From assembly GCA_029747015.1 (NCBI GenBank), contig JAKOGI010001360.1:82501-146500 (forward strand): DNA of 64,000 nucleotides. Direction: 5' to 3'. Position 1 is the stretch's first letter. Every line of letters starts with the position of its first letter. This stretch comes from Carnegiea gigantea. Taxonomy: Eukaryota > Streptophyta > Magnoliopsida > Caryophyllales > Cactaceae. The translations under genes and the position numbers were made by a program. The notes beneath the pieces were generated by a model. The model saw nothing but the letters and a program-made list of their open reading frames with translations. It had not been told where the DNA came from and did no database searches. Shown here in pieces: positions 52,299-63,833 of this stretch.

Positions 52299-52543
52299 AC
52301 ATCCAAAACGATCACGTTTAAACCAGGCTTGGTACGCTTTTAGGTTCTCTTGATACTGCTCATCAGCAGTGATATCTCTGCCTTGATCATTTTTGTCTGC
52401 CGGAGCAGGCATTGAAGAGGTTAAGAGGTCCAGCATGTCAGCATCATTTAAGGCAAACTGGACGTTTAGATGCCAAACGTTGTAATTTGACCATCCAATT
52501 TATCATTAGATTGCATACAACCTATCATGTTTTTAGCTGCCAT
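52299..52543 (-). pseudogene. gag: copia gag N-terminus
   Basis: ATG at 52543-52541 begins MAAKNMIGCMQSNDKLDGQI. Frame changes follow, then VWHLNVQFALNDADMLDLLT, SSMPAPADKNDQGRDITADE and QYQENLKAYQAWFKRDRFGC. This is the start of the gag polypeptide of a known group of plant copia elements. It stops at the CACTA insertion and continues at 48143. Confidence 0.88.
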
Positions 52544-53176
52544 ATCTGGATGTACATACATTATTTGTTAGACATATTATTTAATAATTAAATTATCAAG
52601 AGAACCCCATCATTCATATTATTTGTTCGAACATTTCGCTAAACTCATAATCATCATGTATGGGTATGAATTAGGAGCTTCTTTAATTTGATTATTATGT
52701 AATTTATAAAAGTCTTGTTAAACTCATTAACATTTTAATTCAGTAACTATCACAAAGACATCCACTCTTTAGCCATGTAAACATGTTTACATAAACTTTA
52801 TGAAACTAATTCATTAAAAAAACTTTTATTTTATTTAGTATATAACACAAAGTTATATATTCAACTTCGAAGATTTCATATTATTTACAAAACTTATTTA
52901 TAGAATAACATTAAACTTAAAAAAAATATAAAACTTATGTGATAATCATATAATGAAACAAATTCACACATTATAAAGCATATCCATAGTGTAAAAACAT
53001 TAGGAAAGCCTCAAGCATATTAATATGAGACTAATCAAATAATATGAGTACGCCTTTAAAAAAAACAACCACCTTTACTTATAACACTACGTGCTTAAAA
53101 TAAAAAAAAAAAATTGATGACAAGGAGGGGGGGCCTCAATCCCTAAAGCCCCAACCCCTCCCCCTTCCCCATTTCT
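52544..53176. other. AT-rich DNA right of the copia gag; expected 5' LTR not found
   Basis: No tRNA primer-binding site and no similarity to the LTR at 39818-41301 could be seen here. No gene was recognised. Confidence 0.5.
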
Positions 53177-53558
53177 AAGAGCACATCCAACGGTGTGCTC
53201 ACGGGGGAGAAATAGAGGAGGGTGAGCAGCTTTTTGGCCCGTGGGATTGCATTGGCTGGCTTGGGGCAGTTGCTCCACGGGGTGGTTGCGACCGCCTGGG
53301 CTTCCCACAACCCCTTTTTTCTTTTTTTTTTGGTTTTCTTAAAGTTTTATTGTTATTTTATTTTTTTTTGGATTTTAAAAAAGTAGTTATATGTTGGGGT
53401 GGGTTCATGGGTATTATTTTATTTGGTAAGTCAAAGTAGTGAGCCAACCATTGGAGAGGGTGAGGCTTGTGAGCCAAAAAGTTGGAGAGACGGTTGATGT
53501 GGCAGTGGTAGGCCCCCACCGGTGAGCCAAAAAATTGGCTCACGATTGTTCTTGCTCC
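53177..53558. mobile_element. Possible MITE with GAGCA-type termini
   Basis: The left end AAGAGCACATCCAACGGTGT-GCTCAC pairs imperfectly with the right end GTGAGCC...GGCTCACGATTGTTCTTGCTCC. GTGAGCCAA/TTGGCTCAC recurs inside. GAGCA-x-x-x-CCAAC termini are common in plant PIF/Harbinger- or hAT-type MITEs. No target duplication was found and no coding is seen. Confidence 0.4.
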
Positions 53559-54408
53559 AACCCTAACACCTCTCTCTTCCCTCTGCCTCTCAACCCTATT
53601 GTGCTCTTTCAACCCCTCTGCTCCCAGTAGGTCCAAAATGGAGTTTTGGGCCTTCATCGCCTCTGCCCACGACTCTCCTTTCAGTTATCCTCCACCTTTT
53701 CTGAGCAGCCACCATGGCTTCGGTGGTCAACCACCACTTGAGCCCTAGCCACCACACTTTCTTTCTCGAAGGATGATTGCCACCATTCTCAGATCACATC
53801 TTGCCTAAATCGGCTAGAACCATCACAACCACCTCTTAGATCGGTCGAAAACAAGCCGTAGCATGTGCCTCATCCAACTAACGCGCCACCCAGTCGGCGG
53901 CTCGTGTTGCTCACGCGCAACCAACTGTCGTTGTTTTGGGGTTTCCTTAGTCAGTAAAGCATGGATGGGTGCTATAGAGGGACAAAGGAGGAAGAAGGTA
54001 GCCTAAAGCCCCTTCGTTGGTAGTGCGTGATGTACACGCCGCACCCCTCCTTGGCGGCTCTGATGGTTACAGACGCTTCTCTTCTTTTATTAATTATTTT
54101 GGGCAATAGGTGGTTTCTTTGGGGTCATGGAGACCCCGCTAGATCCACCATAGCCACAAGGGTGGAGTTCAGTAGGGTAAAGGGCTGACTGGGGTCTTTT
54201 GGGTTTTGTACACTCATGGTTACAAGTGATTACACATAGTAATGTAATTGCATCAATAAAAAAAATGCCTTTATTGATCAAATAACATCATTGCAAAAGT
54301 AAATCGTGTCACAAAAGCATGTTTAGAAGAATGGAAATCGTGTCATCGGTAGTTAATTAGAGAATGATTGCAAGGATTAATCTGGGCAGGGATTAATGCA
54401 CACACAGT
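53559..54408. other. GC-richer unassigned DNA
   Basis: 53560-54060 is richer in C and G than its surroundings and carries many CCACC units. No open frame, domain or terminus was recognised on either strand. Confidence 0.4.
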
Positions 54409-55687
54409 GAGTTCATGACTCTAAATGCCACTATGTTTTTGCATCTTGTTCTACAATACCACTATGTTTTTGTTCTATACTTATATGCCACTATGTTTTA
54501 AATTTTTTTCCTGAAAGCCATTGTGTAACTTATTAACTTGCTACACCAGGTAATCTGGTACTTTTAAATTTTTTGCTGAGTAAATAAAATTTTAAAAAGT
54601 GAAAAAACATGAAAATCTTTTGCGTGAGAAAAGAAAATAAATAAAATTTTTGGTGTTCCTAATCCCACCCTCTGCTGCCCTTACAGATCCTCCTGATTGT
54701 CTGTCTGTCGTTGCCTATCAAAAGCCTTTTGTGTTTGTAGCTGGCGTGGGGTAGGGTTATGGCACTCAATGGTGGTTGCAAGTTCAGATCCGAGATTGGA
54801 GATGTACTCAGATGGCAATGGTGGACGCGAGTAAATGGAGATGAGGGGTGATGATTGCTATGATTGTGGTGGTGAAATTTGACGAGAATTTGGATGTGAA
54901 TTGTGATTTCGTCGCCCTTGAGAGTTTGATCGACTACCAAAGACAGAGGAGAGAGAGCGGTTGCAGTCAAATGCTTGAAAGAAGACATGCCATCAGGGAA
55001 AGGCAACCAACCATAATTAATGATGATCAACCGCAGAAGAGAAGGTGGTCGAGTATTGCCGGCAGTCGGTCGACATTCCTATGGCTGACACGCGGCAACA
55101 TTTATAGTAATGCTTGAGATCTGAGCTTGATAGGTGAGGGAGGGTTGGATGGGGCCAAATTATTTATTTTCATATTTTGTAAAAAAATTTAAAATTATTT
55201 TTGCATCTTTTCATGTTTTATATAAATTTTCTCAGTTATTTTATTTACATTGTTCTTATTTCAGTATTTTTTAAAGAATTTGTTTTATGCTGTGCAAATT
55301 TTCTATGTATTTTATCATCTTCTATAGAATTTTTTGTATTTTGTAAAGTAATTTATGTAGATTTTTCCAAATATTTTTTTAGTATTAACAATATTTCTTT
55401 AATTTTTAATATCTAATTTGATTTTTATGAATTACTTTATAGTTTCTATTATTTTGAATTTTTAAATATTTTGTATATAATTTTCTAAACTATTTTATAT
55501 TTCTTGCATATTTTCATAAGAAAAATATTAAAAATTAAAAGTGACCTATTATATCAGGTTAACAACTTAGAAAGTAGCATTGTTGGAAAAAAGATTACAA
55601 CTTAGTGGTATATAGGTAAAAGAAAATAAACCTAGTGGTGTTATGGAATAAAATGCAAAACACGGTAGCATTATGAGCCATGAACTC
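54409..55687. mobile_element. MULE-like element with long terminal inverted repeats
   Basis: About 150-170 bp at each end are inverted copies. GAGTTCATGACTC-AATGCCACTATGTTTTTGC at 54409 pairs with the complement of 55530-55687, which reads GAGTTCATGGCTC-AATGCTACCGTGTTTTGC. CACCACTAGGTTTA and further ATGCCACT-like units repeat along both arms. Such long TIRs fit Mutator-like elements. The interior (54650-55130) is richer in G+C and could be captured sequence, but I do not recognise it, and no transposase is present. A 9-bp duplication was not found at these limits. Confidence 0.65.
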
Positions 55688-55971
55688 GGCCAATATAAGC
55701 ACTTAAGATCAAATTTTACATTCTATTGGAAAGGTTCGGCCAGGATTAAAAAATGGCGGCTTGAAGCACACTTACATCATTTTCAAATACTGTTGCCAGA
55801 GGCACATATATCCACTTTTATTTCTACTTAGACAAAGAACAGGACAAATATCAAGGATAATCAAACTATAAATAAAATCAGTGAAATAAACATCTTCCAA
55901 TTTTATTGCTTCAACCCAACTATCTGCCAAATGCAAATCTACATTATGGCCAACGGGGGTCAGGGGACCTG
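55688..55971. other. Short unassigned spacer
   Basis: Nothing was recognised between the MULE-like element and the copia LTR. Confidence 0.5.
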
Positions 55972-56183
55972 TGTAAAAAGTTGAATTTTTGGAAACAAAA
56001 TTTTTGAGTTACAAAACCTTGTTCTACATCGGCCTATTCATTGCCGCAATGTACAAGGTTTTATGCACCTATTCTAGCTTACAAACCCTAGCTTGGAAAC
56101 CAAGTCACCTAATATAACCTAGCACAATAGGAAACAAAAAGATACAACAAGATTACAATATTAAGATAAAATATATCTTAACA
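55972..56183 (-). repeat. 3' LTR of a second copia element, 212 bp
   Basis: On the - strand it starts TGTTAAGATATATTTTATC directly after GGGGGAG (polypurine tract) and ends TTTTTACA. The GGGGGAGTGTTAAG junction, preceded by CACCAACTTAAG, is the classic 3' end of short-LTR plant copia elements. The partner LTR is missing. Confidence 0.7.
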
Positions 56184-56935
56184 CTCCCCCTTAAGTTGGT
56201 GCATGGAGGTCCACACATACCCAACTTGCTCTTCAAGAACTGGAATTGTGTCTTCCTAAGTGCTTTGGTAAATAGATCAGCTGGTTGTTATTTGGTGCTA
56301 ACATAAAAGAGCTTCAAGATTACTACTTCAAGTTTCTCGCCAACAAAATGGCAATCAATTTCCATATGCTTTGTTCTTTCATAGAATATAAGAATTTTTC
56401 GCAATGCGTAAAGCTGCTTGGCTATCACAGAATACCTGCACAGGTTGGATAGGGACTATACCAAGTGAAGCAAGAAACGATATATCAACAATAATTCGCT
56501 GGTTGTAAATGTCATGGACCTGTATTCAACTTTTACTGAAGACTTGAAAACTGTAGTTTGCTTTTTAGTCTTCCAAAAAATAGGAGAACCTCCAAGCATC
56601 ACAAAATAGCCAGTGAGAGATTTTCTGGATAGTGAACATGACCCCCAATATGAATCACAATATGCAATAAGTTGTAGATTATGGGTCACCTTCAATAGAA
56701 TACCTTGGCCAACGGTTACTTTTATGTATCGTACGACAGACCAAACCTCTTCCATATGCTCTTCTTTAGGTGCTTGCATGAATTGAGACAAAATGTGAAC
56801 TACATAGGTTAAATTTGGCTTGGCAATGGTGAGATATATTAATTGACTAATAAATCTCCTATATTTGGTAGGATCTGAAAGTAACCTCCCTATTGCTAAT
56901 GTGTTGTAATTCCCAGCAAGCATACGATTCATCGT
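56184..56935 (-). pseudogene. copia RT C-terminus/RNase H fragment of a second copia element
   Basis: 56932-56456 is open for 158 codons: GRLLSDPTKYRRFISQLIYL, AKPNLTYVVHILSQFMQAPK, VVRYIKVTVGQGILL, IAYCDSYWGSCSLSRKSLTG and KTKKQTTVFKSSVKVEYRSM. The remaining frame to 56190 gives ERTKHMEIDCHFVGEKL and PADLFTKALRKTQF, then the polypurine tract. Everything upstream (gag to RT) is lost at 56935, exactly where a gypsy LTR begins. It cannot act alone. Confidence 0.9.
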
Positions 56936-58325
56936 TGTAATATTTACAGGTGTCGATCCTTAGGGATGAGATTGCGAATTTATATCACTTGCTAAGTCCT
57001 AATGTACCATGAAGTAAGCAACAAGAAACAAAAGCCCAAAGAATAAACATTCACTTGCATCTAGTTAACTATGACTAATAACCAAAAGACCATAACGATA
57101 TGAACATAAATATAACTATGGTTAAAAGCACTATCTACTGGATCAACTAATATAAAAATCTGGTGGCAGACATAAACTTTACTAAAATTTCATAAGAATG
57201 ACCGTATAAAGAAATGAACAAATTAGAAAAATGACACTATACTGCAAATGAAATGTCGAAGAAGAGAGAAAGTTACAACCTATTCTTCACCCTACCACTG
57301 CTAGAACAGAGCAAGGAGACAACTAGAAAAGCAAGTCAACTGTAGCTAGGTCAAGATAACCACCAGACTCCATTAATGTGCAGTCCCGCAAACAAGGACA
57401 GCCAACCAATCAACCTCCTTCAATGGCAAAAGTCGAACAGTCGTGAGATCCAGATCTAAAACAGAGCAAGAAAAAAATGAAATAAGGGAACCATATGATG
57501 GAAATAAGGAGAGAATATTTGTATAAACTAACTTAAAGCCAACCCAAACTTCTTGTAATCTTAATCAAAAGTCACCAACTCTATCAAATTCCACCACAGC
57601 AAAGCTAGGGATACAAATTTGAGAGTCTAAAAAGAAACTAGCTCTGAAAGGAACTGAGAATGAGAATAATAAGAAGCTATTCTACCCTAATCTGCTACCC
57701 TCCTACTTGCTGCTACTCTGCCCTTGTCGACCTCCATTTGAAGACACTTGAAGAACGGTGTCCTCTTCATTACCCTCAATTATTCCTTGTAACTGCCGTG
57801 TTTGTGACATTAAAGGTGATGACATGGTAAGCAACCATTGAAAGGAAGAAGACAAAAAATCAGAGCCGTTTTTGGGCACGAGGGGACACCAGCAGCGTTG
57901 GAAGAAGAAAGTCTGCTGGGTCTGGGAACAGCAATGGGGAGAAGAAGAAGAAGAAGAGGAGTAGGGGAAAAGAAATCACGTGCCCCAAGCAGGATTCTTA
58001 AGTGAAATAGGGAGCCGGGTCTGGGTCGCGGACTGGGCTGGCCCAAAGAGGGAAAAGAAAGAAAAAGAAGAAAGGGATGAAGGTTGGTGGGGAAATTGGG
58101 CTGCAGATTTGGGTTTAGTCATTGGCCTTCTATCTTCTCTTTTCTTTTTGTATCTTCCACTTGATCCAGCAACCCTTTTGATACAAAATTTATCCATTTT
58201 CTTTAAATTTTCAAATTCCTACAAAATAAACAAAAAAACAACATTAAAATCCTAAATTGATAATTTATTTCGAGCAATTATTAAATAATAAAAGGGTACA
58301 TAATATCATAATTTATGGGTTAACA
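56936..58325 (-). repeat. Ty3/gypsy (Athila/Tat-like) LTR
   Basis: On the - strand it begins TGTTAACCCATAAATTATG at 58325, immediately after AGGTGTGGGAG, the polypurine-like motif of this group. It ends GATCGACACCTGTAAATATTACA at 56936. The ends are TGTTA and TTACA. The region resembles in layout the LTR at 13704-15425. 57860-58140 is GC-richer and could hold the promoter/leader. It is fused to the cut copia RT on its left. Confidence 0.6.
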
Positions 58326-59640
58326 AATACTCCCACACCTAAGTTTTGCTCATTCTCGAGTAAAATAAAACTAAAAATCCTAGAAAAAGAAATAAAATCC
58401 TAACTCACTTTCGTAGGAATCACGATTGTACTTAGCATGTGCAACAAGTCCTTTAAACCCCTAGGTTACTCTAGTGGACGAGTAAGGTCTCGTGAAAATT
58501 GGTAGAAGATATACTCACAAAATCTATAAAAGAAAACATAAACAGAAAATCGAAAATCTTTTTGGGTTTTTTTTCCCTCAAAAATTATTGTGTACAAAAC
58601 TGGGGAAAGATATATACACATTCTAATCAACTAAATCACCCATGTAACAAAGATATTGGCCTGTATATAAACATAATGTACTCATCAAGGCTCTCTACCC
58701 CATGGATGACATGAAAGCACTAACTTTTCACCCCACTATAATCAAGACTTTGAATCAATCACAGTGCTCGTGTGCAAGTGCATCATCATCCTAGGGCTTA
58801 GGCTTACCAGAATCAAACTCAATCCCACTTGACTGATTCAAATTATATTATTGACTTATTAATATAGGAAGCAAGTTTTCCCAGTAGCAGTATTGTCTCA
58901 AAGGGTAATACCCAGTAGCACATGCCTCAAAGGGTAATGCTCAGTAGCGCATGCCTTAAAGGGATTCTTGTCATTCCAAATTTCATTTCCCTCTTTTTTC
59001 TTGTTTTTCTTCATTTCCATTTTTTGCTTTTGGAATGTAGACAAAAACCAAAGTAATCATGTTAAAGATAAGTGGTAGAGCCAGTCATGGAAGACCAAGA
59101 CCTTAAGATAATGATGATGGGTAAATAAGGATTGGATTACACATTAATAATGAACAATTGGGGTCAGAATTAGTGCTTAGAATGATACACTAAGGACGGA
59201 GACCTATCATGCACATTACGCTTACATACCAGCTAAAAGTTAAAGCACAGGGGATTTAACCTGATCAGAATAGTACAAACCCTCCCCCCCAAAAAAAAAA
59301 CAAAAATCTTTTTGGATTTTTAAAGTTTTTAAAATTTTTTTCAAACTTTTTCAAAGTTTGTCTACGCCCACACGTAAATCTCACAATGTTCTCATTGGAA
59401 GTGAACAGAAACATAAAAACCCAAAAGAAAAATAAATATATACAAAAGGAAAAAGAGACTCAAAAAGAAAGAAAAAGACAAGACTCCAAAACTCAAAAAG
59501 AAAACAATAAAAGTAAAACACAGCAACAAATATATACAAATGAAAACAAAATAAAAAGAGCAGATAAACAAGAATGATTATTTCAGGTTAGGTGCAGAAG
59601 TATCCCTAAGCTATAGTCTCTTGAAATGTGCTAAGATAGA
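58326..59640 (-). other. 3' untranslated interior of the same gypsy element
   Basis: The - strand reads TTTACTCGAGAATGAGCAAA followed by CTTAGGTGTGGGAG, the stereotyped sequence before Athila/Tat 3' LTRs. No coding domain was recognised in 58400-59640. A low-complexity A/C run lies at 59284-59300. Confidence 0.5.
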
Positions 59641-59660
59641 GACCTATTGAGCATCAGCCA

Positions 59661-60065
59661 TGTAATAACCCGACCCTAACCCATATTTATTTCTTTAAAT
59701 TATATTTATTTATTTAATTAATCACATTTATTCATTTAATTTATCACGTTTATGGATTTAATCACTCATGGTTATTTGTTTAACCAAGTCATGTTTATTA
59801 ATTTAATTGCACTCAATTTGTATATTTACCGAATTACCTTGTGTCATTTAAATTTTCCGCTTTCATTTATCATATTTAATCATCCCAGTTGGGGATATTT
59901 CATTTGGATCCCATTTTGCAATTTAAGTTTTATTGATTTGTTAATTCAAGTTTTGTTGATTAATTAAACATCGGGTGAATCGATAATAGGCCTCGATAAT
60001 TATGGTTTAAGGAATTATTATTAGTACCATTATTATCATTATTATTGTTGTTATTGTTATTGTTG

Positions 60066-60121
<56 letters not shown>

Positions 60122-63100
60122 ATTATAATAACCTTGCAAAAATTTAATTTTGAGTTACACAAAATCGTTATCATTACAAAGCGTTTTATTCCCTAACCTA
60201 ACTTATTTCAGCTGGTTTGAAGCCCCAACAAGTTGCCTATTAATCTAACTAATTACTAGGGTTAAACTTAACCATGATTAGCTTAAAAAGGTGGCTTTAC
60301 TAGATAAAATTTCAGCCAAGTGTGTTGATTAGTCACGAAACACACATAACTCAATCCAAAACTCACTTTCTCTCTCCTCTCTCACCTCCCTCATAGCAGC
60401 AGCTGGGCAGCATTTTTTGGATGTATTCCGACCATTTTTTCAGCTAGCCCTGGTGGTTTCTGACCCCCCCAATATCTTAGTACCTCAAGCTACCATCCTC
60501 CATCATCAAAACCACTAAACCTCATCTCCATCTCAACTTATTTGCAATCAAAGTGAGTAATCTTGAAATTTGATCTTATTGGTTTTGATTTTTATTTTAG
60601 TTTTTGATTATTGTTTTGATGTTTGTGATCATTGATCATGATATTTTGATAAGAAATAAGAGTTATTTTGGGGTTGATCATGGTGAAGTTGAGCTTGAAT
60701 CATGCTAGGGTTTAGGGATGATCATGTTCATGCAAGCTTAAGTTAAAATAATGTTTATGGATATATTATGATGATTATAATGATTATTTTGTCTTTGCTT
60801 TATAATATTTAGTTTTATTGATGATTATGATTATGTTTTTGGTGATTTGGAATGATTTCAAGTGAGGATTTATGTGAAAAGGACAGAGAAAACTAAACCA
60901 GTGAAGGCTGAAAATTTCAGGAAACAGGGCATATTTCGGGATTAAACTGGTAGTGATCAAGACATGAAAAAATTATGCTTTTTGGTGGGTAGATAGGTCA
61001 CCATGCTAGCTTTCAAATGGCTTTTGAATCACCTTAATCTGAGGGCTGTGAAAACAGTAATGGTCGTTTTACCAAAACTGTGCAGATTGGACCAAATACT
61101 GACACACTTGTGTTTTAGCCTCATTTTGGGAACCTTATTGTGGGAATCACGTTTTGTTTTGTACATGAACGTTTTTTGGGACTTCCTAATCTTTTCATAT
61201 TGGGGTTTTAGGTCTCCATTTGATGTCTAGGGTGAACGTTATGAATTTTTGAAATGAACTGACCTGCTTTGGTGCAAATTGGGCTGTTATTGCAATTTTT
61301 GTGTAGCATATACTTAGAGGAAAATTTAGAAAATTTTATTGTCGATTGTCCAAATTATTTTCAAATTTCCTATAAGATTTCATAAATGTTGGTTGAGTAT
61401 TTTGAGTTTGGGGATTTTTGGAAGCATTTTGAGTAATTGTGTGAAGAGCAACAATAAAGATTGAGTGAGATTGTTAATGCATTCATTTTGTGTATTTTGT
61501 CCAAGTAAGGTCATTTAAGGGGGAAATGAATATTTATGGACTTTCATGGAGATTTTAGCTTAATCAATGAGAAAAAAGAAGACAACTATACAATTTGGGA
61601 GGTTGTTTATGAGCTTTGAATTATTTATGGATTTTACAAAGAAAATACCAAGTTTAGTGAGCTTAATAGCTTCTTTTGAGTTTAATGATCCATTTGGAGC
61701 GGAATTCTATACCTAATGGATTTATGAATGAAATATGAGAAGTGGGAAGAGTTGTGACCCCGAAACCATATTTATCAGACCAAGTTATTACAGTTTATGC
61801 TATTTTAAACTAAGATATATCTCTCTTAGCCTCAAACCTTTATCACTCAGTCATTTTAGAATGCATCAAATATATATTTATCAAGCCAATCTAGTGTATT
61901 CGCTGTTATCTTGAATCAAGATATACATCAGCGAGCCTTAAACTCGTATCAGCAACCTATCTCAGAAAAGGCCACAACCACTTCCTCATTTGTCACCGTC
62001 AAGGCCTTTTCGTTTGTAATCTCATTTGTCTTACTAATGTCTATTTTACTTTCATTTACTTTATATCAAATTTAATTACTTTCACCAATTCTGTTTTGAA
62101 GTTATATTGAAATACACAAGTTATATATACCATATAATTACTCAATTTCTACTACACATACTTTTACTTACTCAATTATGTGAGTAAAGATTATTTACTG
62201 ACTATACATACTTACAATAACATTTATGAGACAGAGTTGAGGTTTAGTTATCGTTCCCCGTTATACATAAGTGTTATCAAGTTATAACATATTTATCAAG
62301 TCAGATGGCATTTATGAAACAACTTACTTGTATCAAATCAGATGACATTTTTAAAAACTCAAGGTATATCCATTGCCTGTATCTTCAGAAAGCAGAACAT
62401 GTTTATCAAAGTACAACTCTTAATGAGTTTATCAATGAATCAGTTTATACAGTGATTTGCCATTTAACTTGTGATCCTATCAGTTATCATCTATAAGGCG
62501 TCAGCCTATCATTTACCAGCACGGCTTCAGGCCAACTCTTGAACGGATTAACAGGTATACACCTATGTATAGATCATATCATTGCAAGGGGTTCACATCT
62601 AGATAATAATGAGCAATTCAGTTTCATATTACTCTCTCATTTTCATTGTTATTACGAACTAAATGAATTACAAAAGCGTACCCATCAACAGTGTTTCTAT
62701 ACTCATTTTACAATACAGGAACGCATGTACTGAGTTTTTGCTCACATTTTTGAATTGTTTTCATGTTTTCCATTTAGGTGATGAAGTATCACATTTTTCT
62801 CCTTTTAGCAAGCCTTTTTGGAAGTCATCAGATGCTCACAGTGGATTCATCATAGCATGACTGTTGGAATCGACCTCAGGGTCAAGTTGGGTTTATATTC
62901 AATATACTTGTATAGTGTAGAATGCAAGTTAGCACATGGTATGATTAAGTCGATAGTATTGAAGTTAAACGATTATCGACTTTGGTCTTAAAGTGCTTCA
63001 GTTAATAGATTTTGTAATTGTGAACATGAGTTGTAAGATCAAATAGTTTTAATGAGCCTTGTCCTTATCAGGATGGCGGTAGCACCTTCTATTATTAAGT

Positions 63101-63153
63101 TTTACACTGTAATTTTTCGTAAACCATGTCATTAGTATTTTGGGGGCGTTACA
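59661..63153 (+). repeat. 3.5-kb Ty3/gypsy 5' LTR (Del/Tekay-like)
   Basis: It starts TGTAATAACCCGACCC and ends GGGGGCGTTACA (ends TGTAA/TTACA), directly followed by a tRNA-iMet primer-binding site at 63158-63170. A promoter/leader-like segment with CTTTCTCTCTCCTCTC occurs at 60360-60400, downstream of TGATTAGTCACGAAACACAC. The internal region should lie to the right on the + strand but is interrupted at 63188. No second LTR is in the window, so the length cannot be confirmed by comparison. Confidence 0.7.
60029..60130. repeat. (ATT)n/(GTT)n microsatellite within the LTR
   Basis: A run of ATT units with GTT and ATC variants, about 100 bp, lies inside the gypsy LTR. Confidence 0.95.
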
Positions 63154-63157
63154 GATT

Positions 63158-63170
63158 TGGTATCAGAGCT
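63158..63170 (+). other. tRNA-iMet primer-binding site
   Basis: TGGTATCAGAGCT lies four bases after the LTR end. It is complementary to the 3' end of plant initiator tRNA-Met, the usual primer of plant Ty3/gypsy and copia reverse transcription. Confidence 0.85.
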
Positions 63171-63204
63171 AAGGTTTTAAGGGCCACCACTAAAAAATCT
63201 GATT

Positions 63205-63592
63205 TTTCTGACGGATATTCCGTCCGAAAAAGTAATTTTTTCCGTCGGAAAAATGAATTTTCGATGGAATAGCTGACCGAATTAAGCCGTCGGAATAAGG
63301 CGGATCGGGACCATGTTCCGACGGAATCTTGTATTCTATCGGCAAGGTTCCGACGGAAAATTCTTGCCGTCGGAGCAAGCTTCCGACGGAATACCGATGG
63401 AAAACCTTGCAACCGACGGCAAGAAAATCTGTCGCCTCTCATCTGCCAGAGTTTTCTTTAAATAAAAGAAAAAAATGCCATTTTTCCGTCGGATGTCCGT
63501 CGAAGTTCCGACGGATTTCCGACGGAATTCCGTCGGAGACCGTCGGAAATCCGTCGCCATCCGTCGGCCCCTGTCGGAGCTTCCGTCGTAAT
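63205..63592. repeat. Subterminal CCGTCGGAA repeat array
   Basis: About 20 copies of CCGTCGGAA or TTCCGACGG and close variants occur in both orientations. The densest cluster is 63485-63592, where copies are spaced 8-15 bp. The same motif type, more degraded, fills the MITE at 30750-30982. Confidence 0.9.
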
Positions 63593-63676
63593 TTTTGAAA
63601 TTTTTTTTTAAAAAAATGGGCGCCTTCAGCCAGCCCAAAATACAATTTGCACAAAACCTGCAAATTGAAACCTTAC

Positions 63677-63833
63677 AACCACCACACGTGGTATATGAAT
63701 CAAAACGAGGTAACCACCACACGTGGTTACATTCATTCAACTCAACTAGTACAAGTACTCATTTCCACATAAACATATCGACATTCTACCTAATTCCAAA
63801 AGTAACCATCATACATGGTTACTTTCATTCAAC
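63677..63833. repeat. Three-copy GTAACCACCACACGTGGTTAC-like repeat
   Basis: Copies lie near 63677-63692, 63710-63740 and 63801-63833. The second and third share the downstream TTCATTCAAC, and the third is mutated to CATACATGG. The first two contain a CACGTG core (G-box-like). Whether they bind anything is unknown. Confidence 0.75.

Larger units (their letters stand above)
39818..52543 (-). mobile_element. Ty1/copia retrotransposon interrupted by two CACTA elements
   Basis: Read from right to left: gag start at 52543, [CACTA insertion 52295-48147], rest of gag, zinc knuckle, protease, start of integrase, [CACTA insertion 46718-43839], rest of integrase, RT with YIDD, RNase H, LTR 41301-39818. 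Integrase before RT defines Ty1/copia. Removing the two insertions rejoins gag and integrase without loss. The 5' LTR that should lie right of 52543 was not found, so that end is truncated or unrecognisable. Stops are scattered but fewer than in the gypsy copies. Confidence 0.9.

Noticed and set aside
54659..55030. 123-codon - strand open frame, possibly a captured gene
   Set aside because: No recognisable domain; I report only the GC-richer core of the MULE-like element as possible captured DNA.
57980..58255. 91-codon + strand open frame with Lys/Glu-rich stretch
   Set aside because: Lies within the gypsy LTR, has no domain, and is open by composition only.
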